Under the pieces are notes generated by a model that had not been told where the DNA came from, searched no databases, and saw only the letters and a list, made by a program, of their open reading frames with translations. Positions 34,978 through 43,872 of a stretch of 64,000 nt of DNA are shown piece after piece. The first letter of the stretch is position 1. Every line of letters starts with the position of its first letter. The translations under genes and the position numbers were made by a program. The stretch covers positions 16,129 to 80,128 of the forward strand of contig JBAZPO010000018.1 of NCBI GenBank assembly GCA_041648175.1. The letters run 5' to 3'. The DNA comes from Desulfobaccales bacterium. Its GTDB lineage: Bacteria; Desulfobacterota; Desulfobaccia; Desulfobaccales; 0-14-0-80-60-11.

Positions 34978-35121
34978 GGACAGGTTTTAGGTTCTGGGAT
35001 AGAAAAGTTTTTGGTGGCCCAGGCGTCTCGCCTGTGCTGGACTGGACATTGTCTCCGGTTAATGCAGGGCGGGCACTGCCTGCCAGCATCGGGTGATTCT
35101 GATGCTATAGGGAGCGGTACG

Positions 35122-35745
35122 ATGTCTCAAATAATCCTTTCTTTTCTATTTGCAGTTTTGGGTGCAGCTTTTGGAACAGTATTTACCTTGTTTATAGAAA
35201 AGAAGAGACTGCCGAAAATCGAGATTATTGCCGTAGATAGGGCAAACGCTGATCATACATACGAGTCTGGGCCTCACAAAGGAGAACGCTGGAAATTTTT
35301 TAGACTCGCTGTTATTAACAAGAAAATAACTCCTTTTTTCAGTTGGTTAGTTATTAGGCAAACTGCTGAAAATTGCAGAGTAACAATTAATATAAAGGGT
35401 ATGGATAATCCAATTGATATCTCCTTTAAGGGTCGATGGGCATCTACTCCGGAAATTCCGCATTTAGGTCAAAATGCCGTTCTTAAATTGTTTGAACCTG
35501 ATCCCGTAACCATACCTGAAGATCATGAAGAATTTTTGGATGTAATTGTTAAATATGAAAACGATAAAGAAGGATATGGTTGGAATAATGAGGCATATTT
35601 CCATGATTGGAGGACGCCTCATTATAAACTTAATCCTGGAAGGTATCAGGTGCAAATCAAAATTAATACTCAAAATGGTATATCTTTTTTGAAAATATTT
35701 TTATTAACAGTTGGAGAAAGAATTGAGGATACTCGCTTAAGTTAA
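35122..35745 (+). CDS. Hypothetical AT-rich protein inserted in the liv operon
   Basis: The 207-residue protein from ATG 35122 (GGAG seven bases upstream) has one N-terminal hydrophobic segment (MSQIILSFLFAVLGAAFGTV, about 3-26) and a soluble remainder with no named motif. Base composition is strikingly AT-rich compared with livG and livF on either side. The 110 bp upstream (35015-35095) consist of degenerate palindromic repeat sequence. Its presence between livG and livF, which are normally adjacent, points to later insertion. It does not disturb the reading frames of the transporter genes. Function unknown. Confidence 0.6.
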   Translation: MSQIILSFLFAVLGAAFGTVFTLFIEKKRLPKIEIIAVDRANADHTYESGPHKGERWKFFRLAVINKKITPFFSWLVIRQTAENCRVTINIKGMDNPIDISFKGRWASTPEIPHLGQNAVLKLFEPDPVTIPEDHEEFLDVIVKYENDKEGYGWNNEAYFHDWRTPHYKLNPGRYQVQIKINTQNGISFLKIFLLTVGERIEDTRLS

Positions 35746-35756
35746 TTACATAAAAG

Positions 35757-36494
<738 letters not shown>

Positions 36495-36499
36495 GGCAC

Positions 36500-37750
36500 A
36501 TGCGCCATCCGGAAATTGAGGCCATGATCCGCGGGGAATTGGAACTGCTCCAACTGGAGCGCCTCCAGAGCACCCTCACCCGGGCTTACCGCCAGGTGAA
36601 GTTCTACCGCCGCCAGTTCGACCGCTTAGGGTTGAACCTCGACGGTATCCGCAGCTTGAGTGATCTGACCCGGCTTCCCTGCACCACCCGGGAAGACCTG
36701 TCGGAGAACTACCCTTACGGCCTGTTCGCCGTGCCGCTCAGGGACATCGTCCGTATCCTCTCCTCCCCCGGCACCACGGAGAAGCCCCTGGTAGTAGGCT
36801 ACGCCGCCCAGGACATCAAGCTCTGGCTGGAGTTGCTGGCTCGCCTTTACACCGCCGCGGACATCACCCGGGAAGACATCTTACAAATCATCCTGCCTCA
36901 AGGGTTGGCCAACTGGCGCCGGGACCTCCAGGCCGGGGCCGAATACCTGGGAGCCTCGGTGATCCCGCCGGCCACCCTCAATTTTGCCAAAGAACTCATG
37001 GTGATGCGGGATTACAAGACCTCGGTCCTGGTCACCACGCCCCCTGTGGCCAGGCACCTTTTGACGGTAATGGCCCGCATGGACCTGACCCCGGCGGAGC
37101 TGAGCCTGAAAAAGGCCCTATTGGTGGCGTCCCCGCTGCCTGAGGCGGTGCGCCGGGAGATCGAGGCGGGGTTCCAGGTCACCTGCGCTACGGCCTATGG
37201 CATCACGGAAGTAATGGGTCCGGGTCTGGCCTTCAGTTGCGGAGCCGATGGCGGCCTCCACTTTTCCGAGGACCATTTCTACCCGGAGATCATCGATCCC
37301 GAAACCGGCGCGCCAGTCCCGCCCGGCACCCAAGGGGAACTGGTGATCACCACCTTAAGCACCGTGGCCTTCCCCTTGGTCCGTTTCCGCAGCGGCGACC
37401 GCACTTCCCTCATTCAGGAACCCTGCGCCTGCGGCCGCACCCTGGTGCGCCTGGGCGAGATCGCCGGACGTACGGACCCCATTTTCTCTGTGGGCGGCAT
37501 CAAGGTGCATCCGGATCAGATCGGCGCCCTGCTCGCCGAAGCCCTCCAGGGCCACCCGCCGAAATTCTCATACCGGGTGGTGTCTGAGGAAGGCCTGGAG
37601 ATTTTAGATATCGAACTGACCGTGGAAGAAGTGTTTTTCTCCGACGAAATCAAGGCTCTGGAATGCCTGTGCCGCCGGGCCCGGCGTCATCTGGCGGACC
37701 ACCTGGGCATTAACGCCCGGATAATTCTGAAGGAGGAAGCGGCCCGATAG
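36500..37750 (+). CDS. Degenerate phenylacetate-CoA ligase paralogue, probably catalytically impaired
   Basis: A 416-residue PaaK-family protein starting with the usual LELLQLERLQ helix. The P-loop reads SSPGTTEKP (88-96) where the intact copy has SSGTTGKP, with an inserted Pro and Gly replaced by Glu. The VAYGYGLFTGG segment is replaced by a divergent LPQGLANWRRD. The protein ends at IILKEEAAR, before the position of the catalytic EGKAKRV lysine motif. FRSGD stands in place of YRTRD. Conserved later segments (YGITEVMGPG, CGRTLVRLGEIAGRTD) and strong coding quality argue that it is a maintained gene. It may be an acyl-adenylate or acid sensor, or a specialised ligase. It follows livF by five bases with a GGGAGG site. 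Confidence 0.8.
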   Translation: MRHPEIEAMIRGELELLQLERLQSTLTRAYRQVKFYRRQFDRLGLNLDGIRSLSDLTRLPCTTREDLSENYPYGLFAVPLRDIVRILSSPGTTEKPLVVGYAAQDIKLWLELLARLYTAADITREDILQIILPQGLANWRRDLQAGAEYLGASVIPPATLNFAKELMVMRDYKTSVLVTTPPVARHLLTVMARMDLTPAELSLKKALLVASPLPEAVRREIEAGFQVTCATAYGITEVMGPGLAFSCGADGGLHFSEDHFYPEIIDPETGAPVPPGTQGELVITTLSTVAFPLVRFRSGDRTSLIQEPCACGRTLVRLGEIAGRTDPIFSVGGIKVHPDQIGALLAEALQGHPPKFSYRVVSEEGLEILDIELTVEEVFFSDEIKALECLCRRARRHLADHLGINARIILKEEAAR

Positions 37751-37824
37751 GGGCCAACGGATCACATTTCTATTTTTTTTTTGTCGGAAATGGCCTATAA
37801 GAAAAAAATAAGGAGGATGTGCAG

Positions 37825-38964
37825 ATGGTGAAGTTGAGCAGAATCTTAATAGTAGCGGGTTTGGCTATTACCCTATTAACTGCCGGACTGGCCTGGAGTG
37901 CGCCCGAGCCCATCAAGATCGGCACCGTGCTCCGTTTGTCCATCGGCGCTGAACATGGCACCCCCTCTCGCCGGGGCGTGGAGATGGCGGTGGCCGAATT
38001 CAATAAAGCCGGCGGCATCAATGGCCGGCCGGTGGAACTCATTGTGGAAGATGAGAAAGACTCCCCAGCCGCCGCGGTGAACGCGGTGCAAAAACTCATT
38101 AACGTCGACAAAGTGGTGGCCATTGTCGGCCCCATGACTTCCGGCGGCATGATGGCCGCCGGCAAAACCGCCAACGAGGCCAAGGTAGTGGAAATCAGCC
38201 CCACCGCCACCACCCCTAAGCTCAGCGGCTACGGTGATTACATTTACCGAGGCTGTTCCCGCATCGACAAGCAGGCCCAGGTCCTGTCCGATTACGTGGT
38301 GAAAAACTGGAAGCCCAAGACCGTGGCCATTTTTTTCTCCAATGAACCCTATGGCAAGGGGTGCGCCGACCTCTTCACCAAATTCTTTGAAAAGAACGGC
38401 ATCAAGGTGGTGGCCACGGAGTCTTTCATGCGGGGGTCCCGGGATTTCAAGGCCCAGCTCACCAAGATCATGGCCACCAACCCCGATTTCTTGTTCATCC
38501 CGGGTTATACCCCGGAAACCGCCCCCGCCGCGGCCCAGGCCCGGCAGTTGGGTATGAAACAGAAGATCTTGGGAGTCTACGGGGATATGGACCCGGTTTA
38601 CATACAATTGGCCGGACCAGGGGCCGAGGGCCATGTCATCGGGGGCGAGTATGACGAAAACTATGACACCCCCAAAAATAAGGCTTTTAAAAAGAATTAC
38701 GAAGAGTTGGTGAAGAAAAACAATGATCCCTATAACATCATGTTCGCGGCCCTCCATTACGATGCCACTTCCATGCTCCTGGATGGCATGAAGAAAGATG
38801 GGCCTACCGCTGACGGGATCAAAAAATTCTTAGACAACGTGAAGGACTATGACGGCGTTACCGGCAAGCTGTCGTTTAATAAAGAGCACGATGTGGTGCG
38901 GGCCGGGACGGAAGGGGTTTATATCCTGGAAGTCAAAGATGGCAAATACGTGATCGTGAAGTAA
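37825..38964 (+). CDS. Second LivK-type ABC substrate-binding protein
   Basis: The 379-residue periplasmic binding protein has a cleavable signal peptide (about 1-25, ending AWSA) and no lipobox, unlike the first LivK. The fold start is IKIGTVLRLSIGAEHGTPSRRGVEMAVAEF (divided here), then NKAGGINGRPVELIVEDEKD and VAIVGPMTSGGMMAAG. ATG 37825 is preferred over GTG 37819 because AGGAGG lies eight bases upstream. The transporter block thus carries two dissimilar binding proteins for one set of permeases, suggesting two ligands. Confidence 0.88.
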   Translation: MVKLSRILIVAGLAITLLTAGLAWSAPEPIKIGTVLRLSIGAEHGTPSRRGVEMAVAEFNKAGGINGRPVELIVEDEKDSPAAAVNAVQKLINVDKVVAIVGPMTSGGMMAAGKTANEAKVVEISPTATTPKLSGYGDYIYRGCSRIDKQAQVLSDYVVKNWKPKTVAIFFSNEPYGKGCADLFTKFFEKNGIKVVATESFMRGSRDFKAQLTKIMATNPDFLFIPGYTPETAPAAAQARQLGMKQKILGVYGDMDPVYIQLAGPGAEGHVIGGEYDENYDTPKNKAFKKNYEELVKKNNDPYNIMFAALHYDATSMLLDGMKKDGPTADGIKKFLDNVKDYDGVTGKLSFNKEHDVVRAGTEGVYILEVKDGKYVIVK

Positions 38965-38994
38965 TAACGGCGGTTCGTTATTTCTTGACAGGAA

Positions 38995-39030
38995 AGGCAG
39001 GGCGGGCGAACCCCCCCTGCCTCTATTTTT
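38995..39030 (+). terminator. Rho-independent terminator after the Liv block
   Basis: AGGCAGGG (38995-39002) pairs with CCCTGCCT (39015-39022), followed by CTATTTTT. Confidence 0.7.
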
Positions 39031-39116
39031 GCAGTTTAAACATCAAACAGGTCTTTGACCAAGACAGATGGCAAGAATATTAATCGGTTATTGCAGTTAC
39101 CGAAAACAGAAAACGG

Positions 39117-39305
39117 CTATTTCTCCACCAGTAAAACCTTATGATTGATCAGATTGAGGCTGTGGATTTCGGCCTTCAAAATCTTCTGTTCGCCGAAAAT
39201 ATTGACTAACCTGACGTTGTCGCCATCGGGTTCGACGACGTCCACATCCTTCAAGATCAGTTCTTCCTGGCCGTTTTTCAACAGGTACGCGGTCGCTTCA
39301 CACAT
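39117..39305 (-). CDS. CooT-family small nickel-binding-type protein
   Basis: The 62-residue protein starts MCEATAY, with the Cys2 that binds nickel in the CooT dimer. It has the family's pattern of short strands ending in NLINHKVLLVEK. CooT proteins assist nickel insertion in carbon monoxide dehydrogenase. No cooJ, cooC or CODH gene is nearby, so the client is unknown. Its first eight bases overlap the upstream gene. Confidence 0.75.
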   Translation of the reverse strand: MCEATAYLLKNGQEELILKDVDVVEPDGDNVRLVNIFGEQKILKAEIHSLNLINHKVLLVEK

Positions 39306-39717
39306 GGTCGATGATCTCCTTTAACTTCTCACTTACGATCTTGTCCACCAGGTGGGGAAGAGGCTCGGGCATCAGGCCGACGATCTCCACCGCTTCCTGG
39401 GTAAGGGGCAATAAAATCTTCCGGGCCGGGGCCGAGGCAATGGCTTCGGCGATTTTGGGGGTCACTTCCCCCATCATAGCGTTGGCCAGCACAATGGAGA
39501 GGCAACCCAGAATCACGTCGGCCCCGGCCACTGTCCGGACAATGGCGTTTTCGCCGCTGGCGCCCCGGTTGGCCCTGGCCTTCATCATTTGGGCGGTGGC
39601 CACGGCGTTGGTCCCCAGCGCGATGACTTCGTGCTCCTCCCGGTATACCTCTTTCAGGCGTTTAATCAGCGCGGCGCCGATGCCGCCTCCCTGCCCGTCG
39701 ATGACGCAGATGCGCAC
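39298..39717 (-). CDS. DUF3842 family protein
   Basis: The 139-residue soluble protein begins with RICVIDGQGGGIGAALIKRL, a nucleotide-binding-like glycine-rich turn. It continues with ALGTNAVATAQMMKARAN and the C-terminal LPHLVDKIVSEKL. It is a conserved family of anaerobes without a known role. The gene overlaps the CooT-like gene by eight bases and lies 11 bp after coaD, so all are likely in one operon. Confidence 0.75.
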   Translation of the reverse strand: MRICVIDGQGGGIGAALIKRLKEVYREEHEVIALGTNAVATAQMMKARANRGASGENAIVRTVAGADVILGCLSIVLANAMMGEVTPKIAEAIASAPARKILLPLTQEAVEIVGLMPEPLPHLVDKIVSEKLKEIIDHV

Positions 39718-39728
39718 GTTATTCGTCC

Positions 39729-40214
39729 TTATTCCAAGCCGAATTTTTCTCTGAGACGGTGAAACACGATTTCCGGCACCATGCCTTCGATATTCCCGCC
39801 ATGCACCGCGGCTTCCTTAAGGATGCTGGAACTTAAGAAGACCCAGCGCAGGCCGGTCATGAGAAATACCGTTTCAATTTCGGGCTCCAGCCGGCGGTTC
39901 ATCATGGCCAGTTGAAACTCGTATTCGAAATCGGTGACTGCCCTGAGGCCCCGCAGGATGGCCCTGGCTTTCTGACCCCGGGCGTAATTGACCAACAGGC
40001 CGTCAAAGGTATCAATGGAGACCATGGGGTAATCCGCCAGGGATATTCGGATCATTTCCATGCGCTCCTCGATGGTGAAGAGGGACTTTTTAAAGGCGTT
40101 GGTGGCCACGGCCACGATGATCCGGTCAAAGACCTTTAAAGCCCGCTGGATGAGGTCCAGATGGCCATTGGTAATAGGATCGAATGAGCCGGGATAGACT
40201 GCGATATCGGGCAT
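39729..40214 (-). CDS. coaD: Phosphopantetheine adenylyltransferase
   Basis: Penultimate step of coenzyme A synthesis. The 161 residues contain the nucleotidyltransferase motif GSFDPITNGH (9-18), NAFKKSLFTIEERMEM and LRGLRAVTDFEYE. The C-terminal SSSILKEAAVHGG matches the ATP-binding region. It follows rsmD by three bases, a common gene pair. Confidence 0.95.
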   Translation of the reverse strand: MPDIAVYPGSFDPITNGHLDLIQRALKVFDRIIVAVATNAFKKSLFTIEERMEMIRISLADYPMVSIDTFDGLLVNYARGQKARAILRGLRAVTDFEYEFQLAMMNRRLEPEIETVFLMTGLRWVFLSSSILKEAAVHGGNIEGMVPEIVFHRLREKFGLE

Positions 40215-40217
40215 CAG

Positions 40218-40790
40218 TTACTCATGCTCCTGTTGGGCTGATTCTTCCAGCAGATAGAAAGCCACCTGGGTATCGCCGTAGCGCCGCACTTCTGTGCGCC
40301 TCAGACGACCGCTCTCTTCCGGCAGGGTGTCCCTCCGGCTGTGCTCCACCACGACGGAGGCCTCGGTTGAGAGCAGATTAAGTTCGGCCAGGGCGTCCAA
40401 AGCCGCCGGAGCCTTGCCGCCGCCGTAGGGCGGGTCCAGGAAGACCAGGCCGAAGCGGTCACCTTGAGCCGCCAATTTTTTTAAGGCTGTGGTCACCGGC
40501 AGGGGCCAGACCCTGGTTTGTCCTGGCAATCCCAAATCTTCCAGATTGCGGCGCAACGCCTTGACGGCCTCGGGGTGATCCTCCACAAATACCGCAGCAG
40601 AGGCTCCCCGGCTCATGGCCTCGATCCCCAGGGCGCCGGTGCCGGCAAACAGGTCCAGCACCCTCACGCCGACAACCGCAGGCCCCAGGATATTGAACAC
40701 CGCCTCCCGGACTTTGGCGGACGTGGGCCGGGTCCTGCCTTTTACCGGGGCCAGCCGGCGGCCTTTGAATACGCCGGCGATGATGCGCAT
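40218..40790 (-). CDS. rsmD: 16S rRNA (guanine(966)-N(2))-methyltransferase
   Basis: The 190-residue SAM-dependent methyltransferase has RIIAGVFKGRRL at the start and RPTSAKVREAVFNIL. The SAM motif is VLDLFAGTGALGIEAMSRGA, and the catalytic motif is LDPPYGGG. It precedes coaD in an operon of four genes. Confidence 0.93.
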   Translation of the reverse strand: MRIIAGVFKGRRLAPVKGRTRPTSAKVREAVFNILGPAVVGVRVLDLFAGTGALGIEAMSRGASAAVFVEDHPEAVKALRRNLEDLGLPGQTRVWPLPVTTALKKLAAQGDRFGLVFLDPPYGGGKAPAALDALAELNLLSTEASVVVEHSRRDTLPEESGRLRRTEVRRYGDTQVAFYLLEESAQQEHE

Positions 40791-40807
40791 TGATGCTCCT
40801 TCGGAGC

Positions 40808-40906
40808 AGTCAGGTTTCAGGTTTCAGGTGCCAGGTTTCAGAATTTAGAATGAGCTGAATCAGGTTTATCTTTACTAACACCTGGAACCTGACACCTGAA
40901 ACCTGC
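40808..40906. repeat. CAGGTTTCAGG / CCTGAAACCTG inverted array between asd and rsmD
   Basis: Tandem TCAGGTTTCAGGTTTCAGGT units on the left face CACCTGGAACCTGACACCTG and GAAACCTG units on the right. The array can form a long hairpin. It fills almost the whole gap between the asd stop codon and the rsmD start. Confidence 0.7.
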
Positions 40907-41931
40907 TACTTCCTCAAATAATCCCGAATCAAAATCTCGGCTATCTGCACCGCGTTGGTGGCAGCGCCCTTGCGCAGGTTGTCGGCGACCACCCAGAAGT
41001 TCAGACCATTGTCGATGGTGAAGTCTTCCCGGATGCGCCCCACCAGGGTGAGGTCTTGGCCCGCGGCGTCTATAGGCATGGGGTACTTGTTGCGCAGCGG
41101 ATCATCCACCACCTTCACCCCCGGCGCTTTGGCCAAAATATCCCTGGCTTCCGCAGGGGTAAGCTTGCTCGCGGTCTCGATATTCACCGCTTCCGAGTGC
41201 CCATAGAACACCGGCACCCTGACCGTGGTGGCCGTCACCGCGATGCTGTCATCCCCCATGATCTTCGTGGTCTCGTTGGCCATCTTCATTTCTTCCTTGG
41301 TGTAGCCGTTCTCCAGGAAAACGTCGATGTGGGGAAGACAGTTGAAAGCAATGCGGTGGGGATAGACCTTAGGCTTGGCATCCTGGCAGGTTATCAGGGC
41401 ACGCACCTGCTCCGCCAACTCATCCACCGCCTTTTGGCCGGTGCCGGACACCGCCTGATAGGTGGATACTACCACCCGTTTGATCTGAGCGGCATCGTGC
41501 AGGGGCTTCAACGCCACCACCATCTGGATGGTGGAGCAGTTGGGGTTGGCGATAATGCCGGTTTTGGTGTAGAGGCCGATATCCTGAGGATTGACCTCCG
41601 GGACCACCAGGGGGACGTCCGGGTCCATACGCCAGGCGCTGGAGTTGTCCACCACCACCGCGCCGGCCCGGGCGGCAATGGGGCCGTATTCCTTGCTGAT
41701 GCTGCCTCCGGCGGAGAACAGGGCGATCTCCACGCCGGTAAAAGAATCTGCTGACAGCACTCGGACCGCAATTTCCTTGCCTTTGAAAGACACAGCGCGG
41801 CCTACGGAGCGCTCCGACGCCAACGGAATCAGCTCGGCTACCGGGAAATTTCTCTCCTCCAAACAGGCCACCATCTGCTGCCCCACCGCACCGGTGGCCC
41901 CTACTACCGCGACCTTATATGTGCCACTCAT
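40906..41931 (-). CDS. asd: Aspartate-semialdehyde dehydrogenase
   Basis: Reduces aspartyl phosphate in lysine, threonine and methionine biosynthesis. The 341-residue protein has the NADP motif VVGATGAVGQQM (9-20) and the catalytic cysteine C132 in ANPNCSTIQM. ATG 41931 is preferred (AGGAGA about ten bases upstream) over an in-frame codon at 41955. Confidence 0.94.
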   Translation of the reverse strand: MSGTYKVAVVGATGAVGQQMVACLEERNFPVAELIPLASERSVGRAVSFKGKEIAVRVLSADSFTGVEIALFSAGGSISKEYGPIAARAGAVVVDNSSAWRMDPDVPLVVPEVNPQDIGLYTKTGIIANPNCSTIQMVVALKPLHDAAQIKRVVVSTYQAVSGTGQKAVDELAEQVRALITCQDAKPKVYPHRIAFNCLPHIDVFLENGYTKEEMKMANETTKIMGDDSIAVTATTVRVPVFYGHSEAVNIETASKLTPAEARDILAKAPGVKVVDDPLRNKYPMPIDAAGQDLTLVGRIREDFTIDNGLNFWVVADNLRKGAATNAVQIAEILIRDYLRK

Positions 41932-41954
41932 AACTAGTAAGTCTCCTGGTATCA

Positions 41955-42152
41955 TAAGCTGTCAGCTATTAGCTTTCAGCTATCAGCAAAGGTTCCCTGT
42001 CATCCTTAACGAATTGAAGGATCTCCCATTTTTAAAATAAGAGATTCTGCGCTACGCTCAGAATGACATCTTTTTGCAACTCGCTTTTTTAAAACAGTAA
42101 TTATAGGGCGTGCCGTGCACGCCGATTTCTGGCGGCCACGGGCCGCCCTATA
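41955..42152. repeat. Three different repeat elements between leuB and asd
   Basis: A CAGCTATTAGCTTTCAGCTATCAG tract (41964-41987, related to the 13261 array). An element with ends TGTCATCCTTAACG and CGCTCAGAATGACA lies at about 41998-42068. The TATAGGGCG...CGCCCTATA inverted repeat spans 42102-42152, with an inner GTGCCGTGCAC. All look like dispersed intergenic elements. No gene is seen in this gap. Confidence 0.65.
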
Positions 42153-42166
42153 GTTAAGTAATTCAA

Positions 42167-43237
42167 TTATCCTATCAACTCCACCGCGTACTTGGCCACC
42201 TTATCGCCAACCTGGCTGGTGGATAGGCCCATCTTGCCCGCGGCCATGCTCTGCATGTCGTTGGCCGCGGTCTTCTTGATGGCGGCTTCAACCGCGGCTG
42301 CGGCCTTGCTTTCACCCAGTTGCTCCAACATCAGTTGGGCCGCACCGATGGCGGCCAGCGGGTTGACCACATTAAGGCCGGTATACTTGGGGGCGGAGCC
42401 GCCGATAGGTTCGAACATGGAGACCCCTTCGGGGTTGATGTTGCCCCCCGCGGCCACGCCCATGCCGCCCTGGATCATCGCTCCCAGGTCGGTGATGATG
42501 TCGCCGAACAGATTATCCGTCACCACCACGTCGAACCATTCGGGATTTTTGACAAACCACATGCAGGTGGCGTCCACGTGGGCGTAATCGGTGGTCACGT
42601 CCGGATACTGGGGCGCCATGGCCTCAAAGGCCCTAAACCACAGGTTGGAGGCAAAGGTGAGCACGTTGGTCTTGGCCACCAGGGTCAGCTTCTTGGCCCG
42701 GTTGCGTTTCCGGGTCAACTCAAAGGCGAATTTCAGGCAGCGGTCCACCCCTTTCCGGGTGTTGATGGACTCCTGGACGGCGACCTCATCCGGGGTGCCG
42801 TATTTCAGGAATCCTCCGGCTCCGGCGTACAGGCCTTCGGTGTTCTCCCGGACCACTGCGAAATCGATGTCCTCGGGGCCCTTGTCCTTCAAGGGCGTCT
42901 CCACCCCCGGGTAAAGCACCACGGGCCTGAGGTTGATGTACTGGTCCAGTTCGAAGCGGGCCTTAAGCAAGATGCCTTTCTCCAGGATGCCGGGCGCCAC
43001 ATCCGGGTGACCGATGGCCCCCAGATAAATTACCGGGAATTGCCGCAACTCGGCGATCACCGAATCCGGCAGGGTCTCGCCGGTGCGCTTGTAGCGCTCG
43101 CCGCCCAGGTCATAATAGGTATAGTCGAATTTGATGCCCGCGGGACCAGCCACGGCATTGAGCACCTTAATGCCTTCGGCCACCACTTCCGGGCCGGTGC
43201 CGTCCCCCGGAATGACCGCGATCTTATATGAACTCAT
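42167..43237 (-). CDS. leuB: 3-isopropylmalate dehydrogenase
   Basis: Oxidises 3-isopropylmalate in leucine synthesis. The 356-residue protein starts with IAVIPGDGTGPEVV. It shows FELDQYINLRPVVLYPGV, the NAD-type VVRENTEGLYAG, and FGDIITDLGAMIQGG followed by EPIGGSAPKY. Its start overlaps the leuD stop (ATGA), which supports the leucine pathway over isocitrate or tartrate dehydrogenase. Confidence 0.88.
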   Translation of the reverse strand: MSSYKIAVIPGDGTGPEVVAEGIKVLNAVAGPAGIKFDYTYYDLGGERYKRTGETLPDSVIAELRQFPVIYLGAIGHPDVAPGILEKGILLKARFELDQYINLRPVVLYPGVETPLKDKGPEDIDFAVVRENTEGLYAGAGGFLKYGTPDEVAVQESINTRKGVDRCLKFAFELTRKRNRAKKLTLVAKTNVLTFASNLWFRAFEAMAPQYPDVTTDYAHVDATCMWFVKNPEWFDVVVTDNLFGDIITDLGAMIQGGMGVAAGGNINPEGVSMFEPIGGSAPKYTGLNVVNPLAAIGAAQLMLEQLGESKAAAAVEAAIKKTAANDMQSMAAGKMGLSTSQVGDKVAKYAVELIG

Positions 43238-43737
43238 GCTGATTTCGCCTCCAGATGCTTTTTAACAAAGGCCATGAGGCCACCAGCCGCCAGCAATTGT
43301 TGCATGAACGGCGGAATGGGTTGACTGCTGTATTTCTTGCCTGTGGCGAGATCGGTGATGACCCCGCTATCCATATCTACGCTGATCTCCTGGCCGTTTT
43401 TGAGGGCAGCCGCGGCCTCCGGAGACTCAAAAATCGCCAGCCCCATATTGAAGGCATTGCGATAAAAGATCCGGGCAAAGCTTCCGGCAATCACGCCGGA
43501 GATCCCCGCGGCCTTAAGCGCAATGGGGGCGTGCTCCCGGGAGGAGCCGCAGCCAAAATTCTTGCCGGCCACGATAAAATCCCCCGGGTTCATCTTGTTG
43601 ACAAACTCCGGGTCCGCGTCCTCCATGGCATGTTTGGCCAGTTCCATTGGGTCGGAGGTGTTGAGATACCGGGCCGGAATGATTTCATCGGTGTTGACGT
43701 CATCGCCGAACTTGTGCACTTTCCCTTTGAGTTCCAT
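43234..43737 (-). CDS. leuD: 3-isopropylmalate dehydratase small subunit
   Basis: The 167-residue swivelling domain of isopropylmalate isomerase has VHKFGDDVNTDEIIPARYL near the N-terminus and the conserved GKNFGCGSSREHAP loop. It is coupled to leuB by a 4-bp overlap. The large subunit leuC is not in the window; upstream is a convergent/divergent boundary, so leuC must be elsewhere. Confidence 0.93.
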   Translation of the reverse strand: MELKGKVHKFGDDVNTDEIIPARYLNTSDPMELAKHAMEDADPEFVNKMNPGDFIVAGKNFGCGSSREHAPIALKAAGISGVIAGSFARIFYRNAFNMGLAIFESPEAAAALKNGQEISVDMDSGVITDLATGKKYSSQPIPPFMQQLLAAGGLMAFVKKHLEAKSA

Positions 43738-43784
43738 AAAGGGCTTCCCTTAATTTGGTTTTAATCTATCAAAATAACCATAAA

Positions 43785-43870
43785 ACGCGCCAAGAGGCAA
43801 TGGCTTTTCGAAAAAACTTACGAAAAGTTCCCAAAAGCGATTTGGTTTTTTCTTGGCTGTCTTGGCGCCG
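43785..43870. repeat. Imperfect long inverted repeat between leuD and prmA
   Basis: CCATAAAACGCGCCAAGA at the left matches TCTTGGCGCCGTTATGG at the right in inverted orientation. An inner TTTTCG-AAAAAACTTA-CGAAAA hairpin is present. The outer arms belong to the GCCAAG family seen at 24801 and 54221. Confidence 0.55.
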
Positions 43871-43872
43871 TT

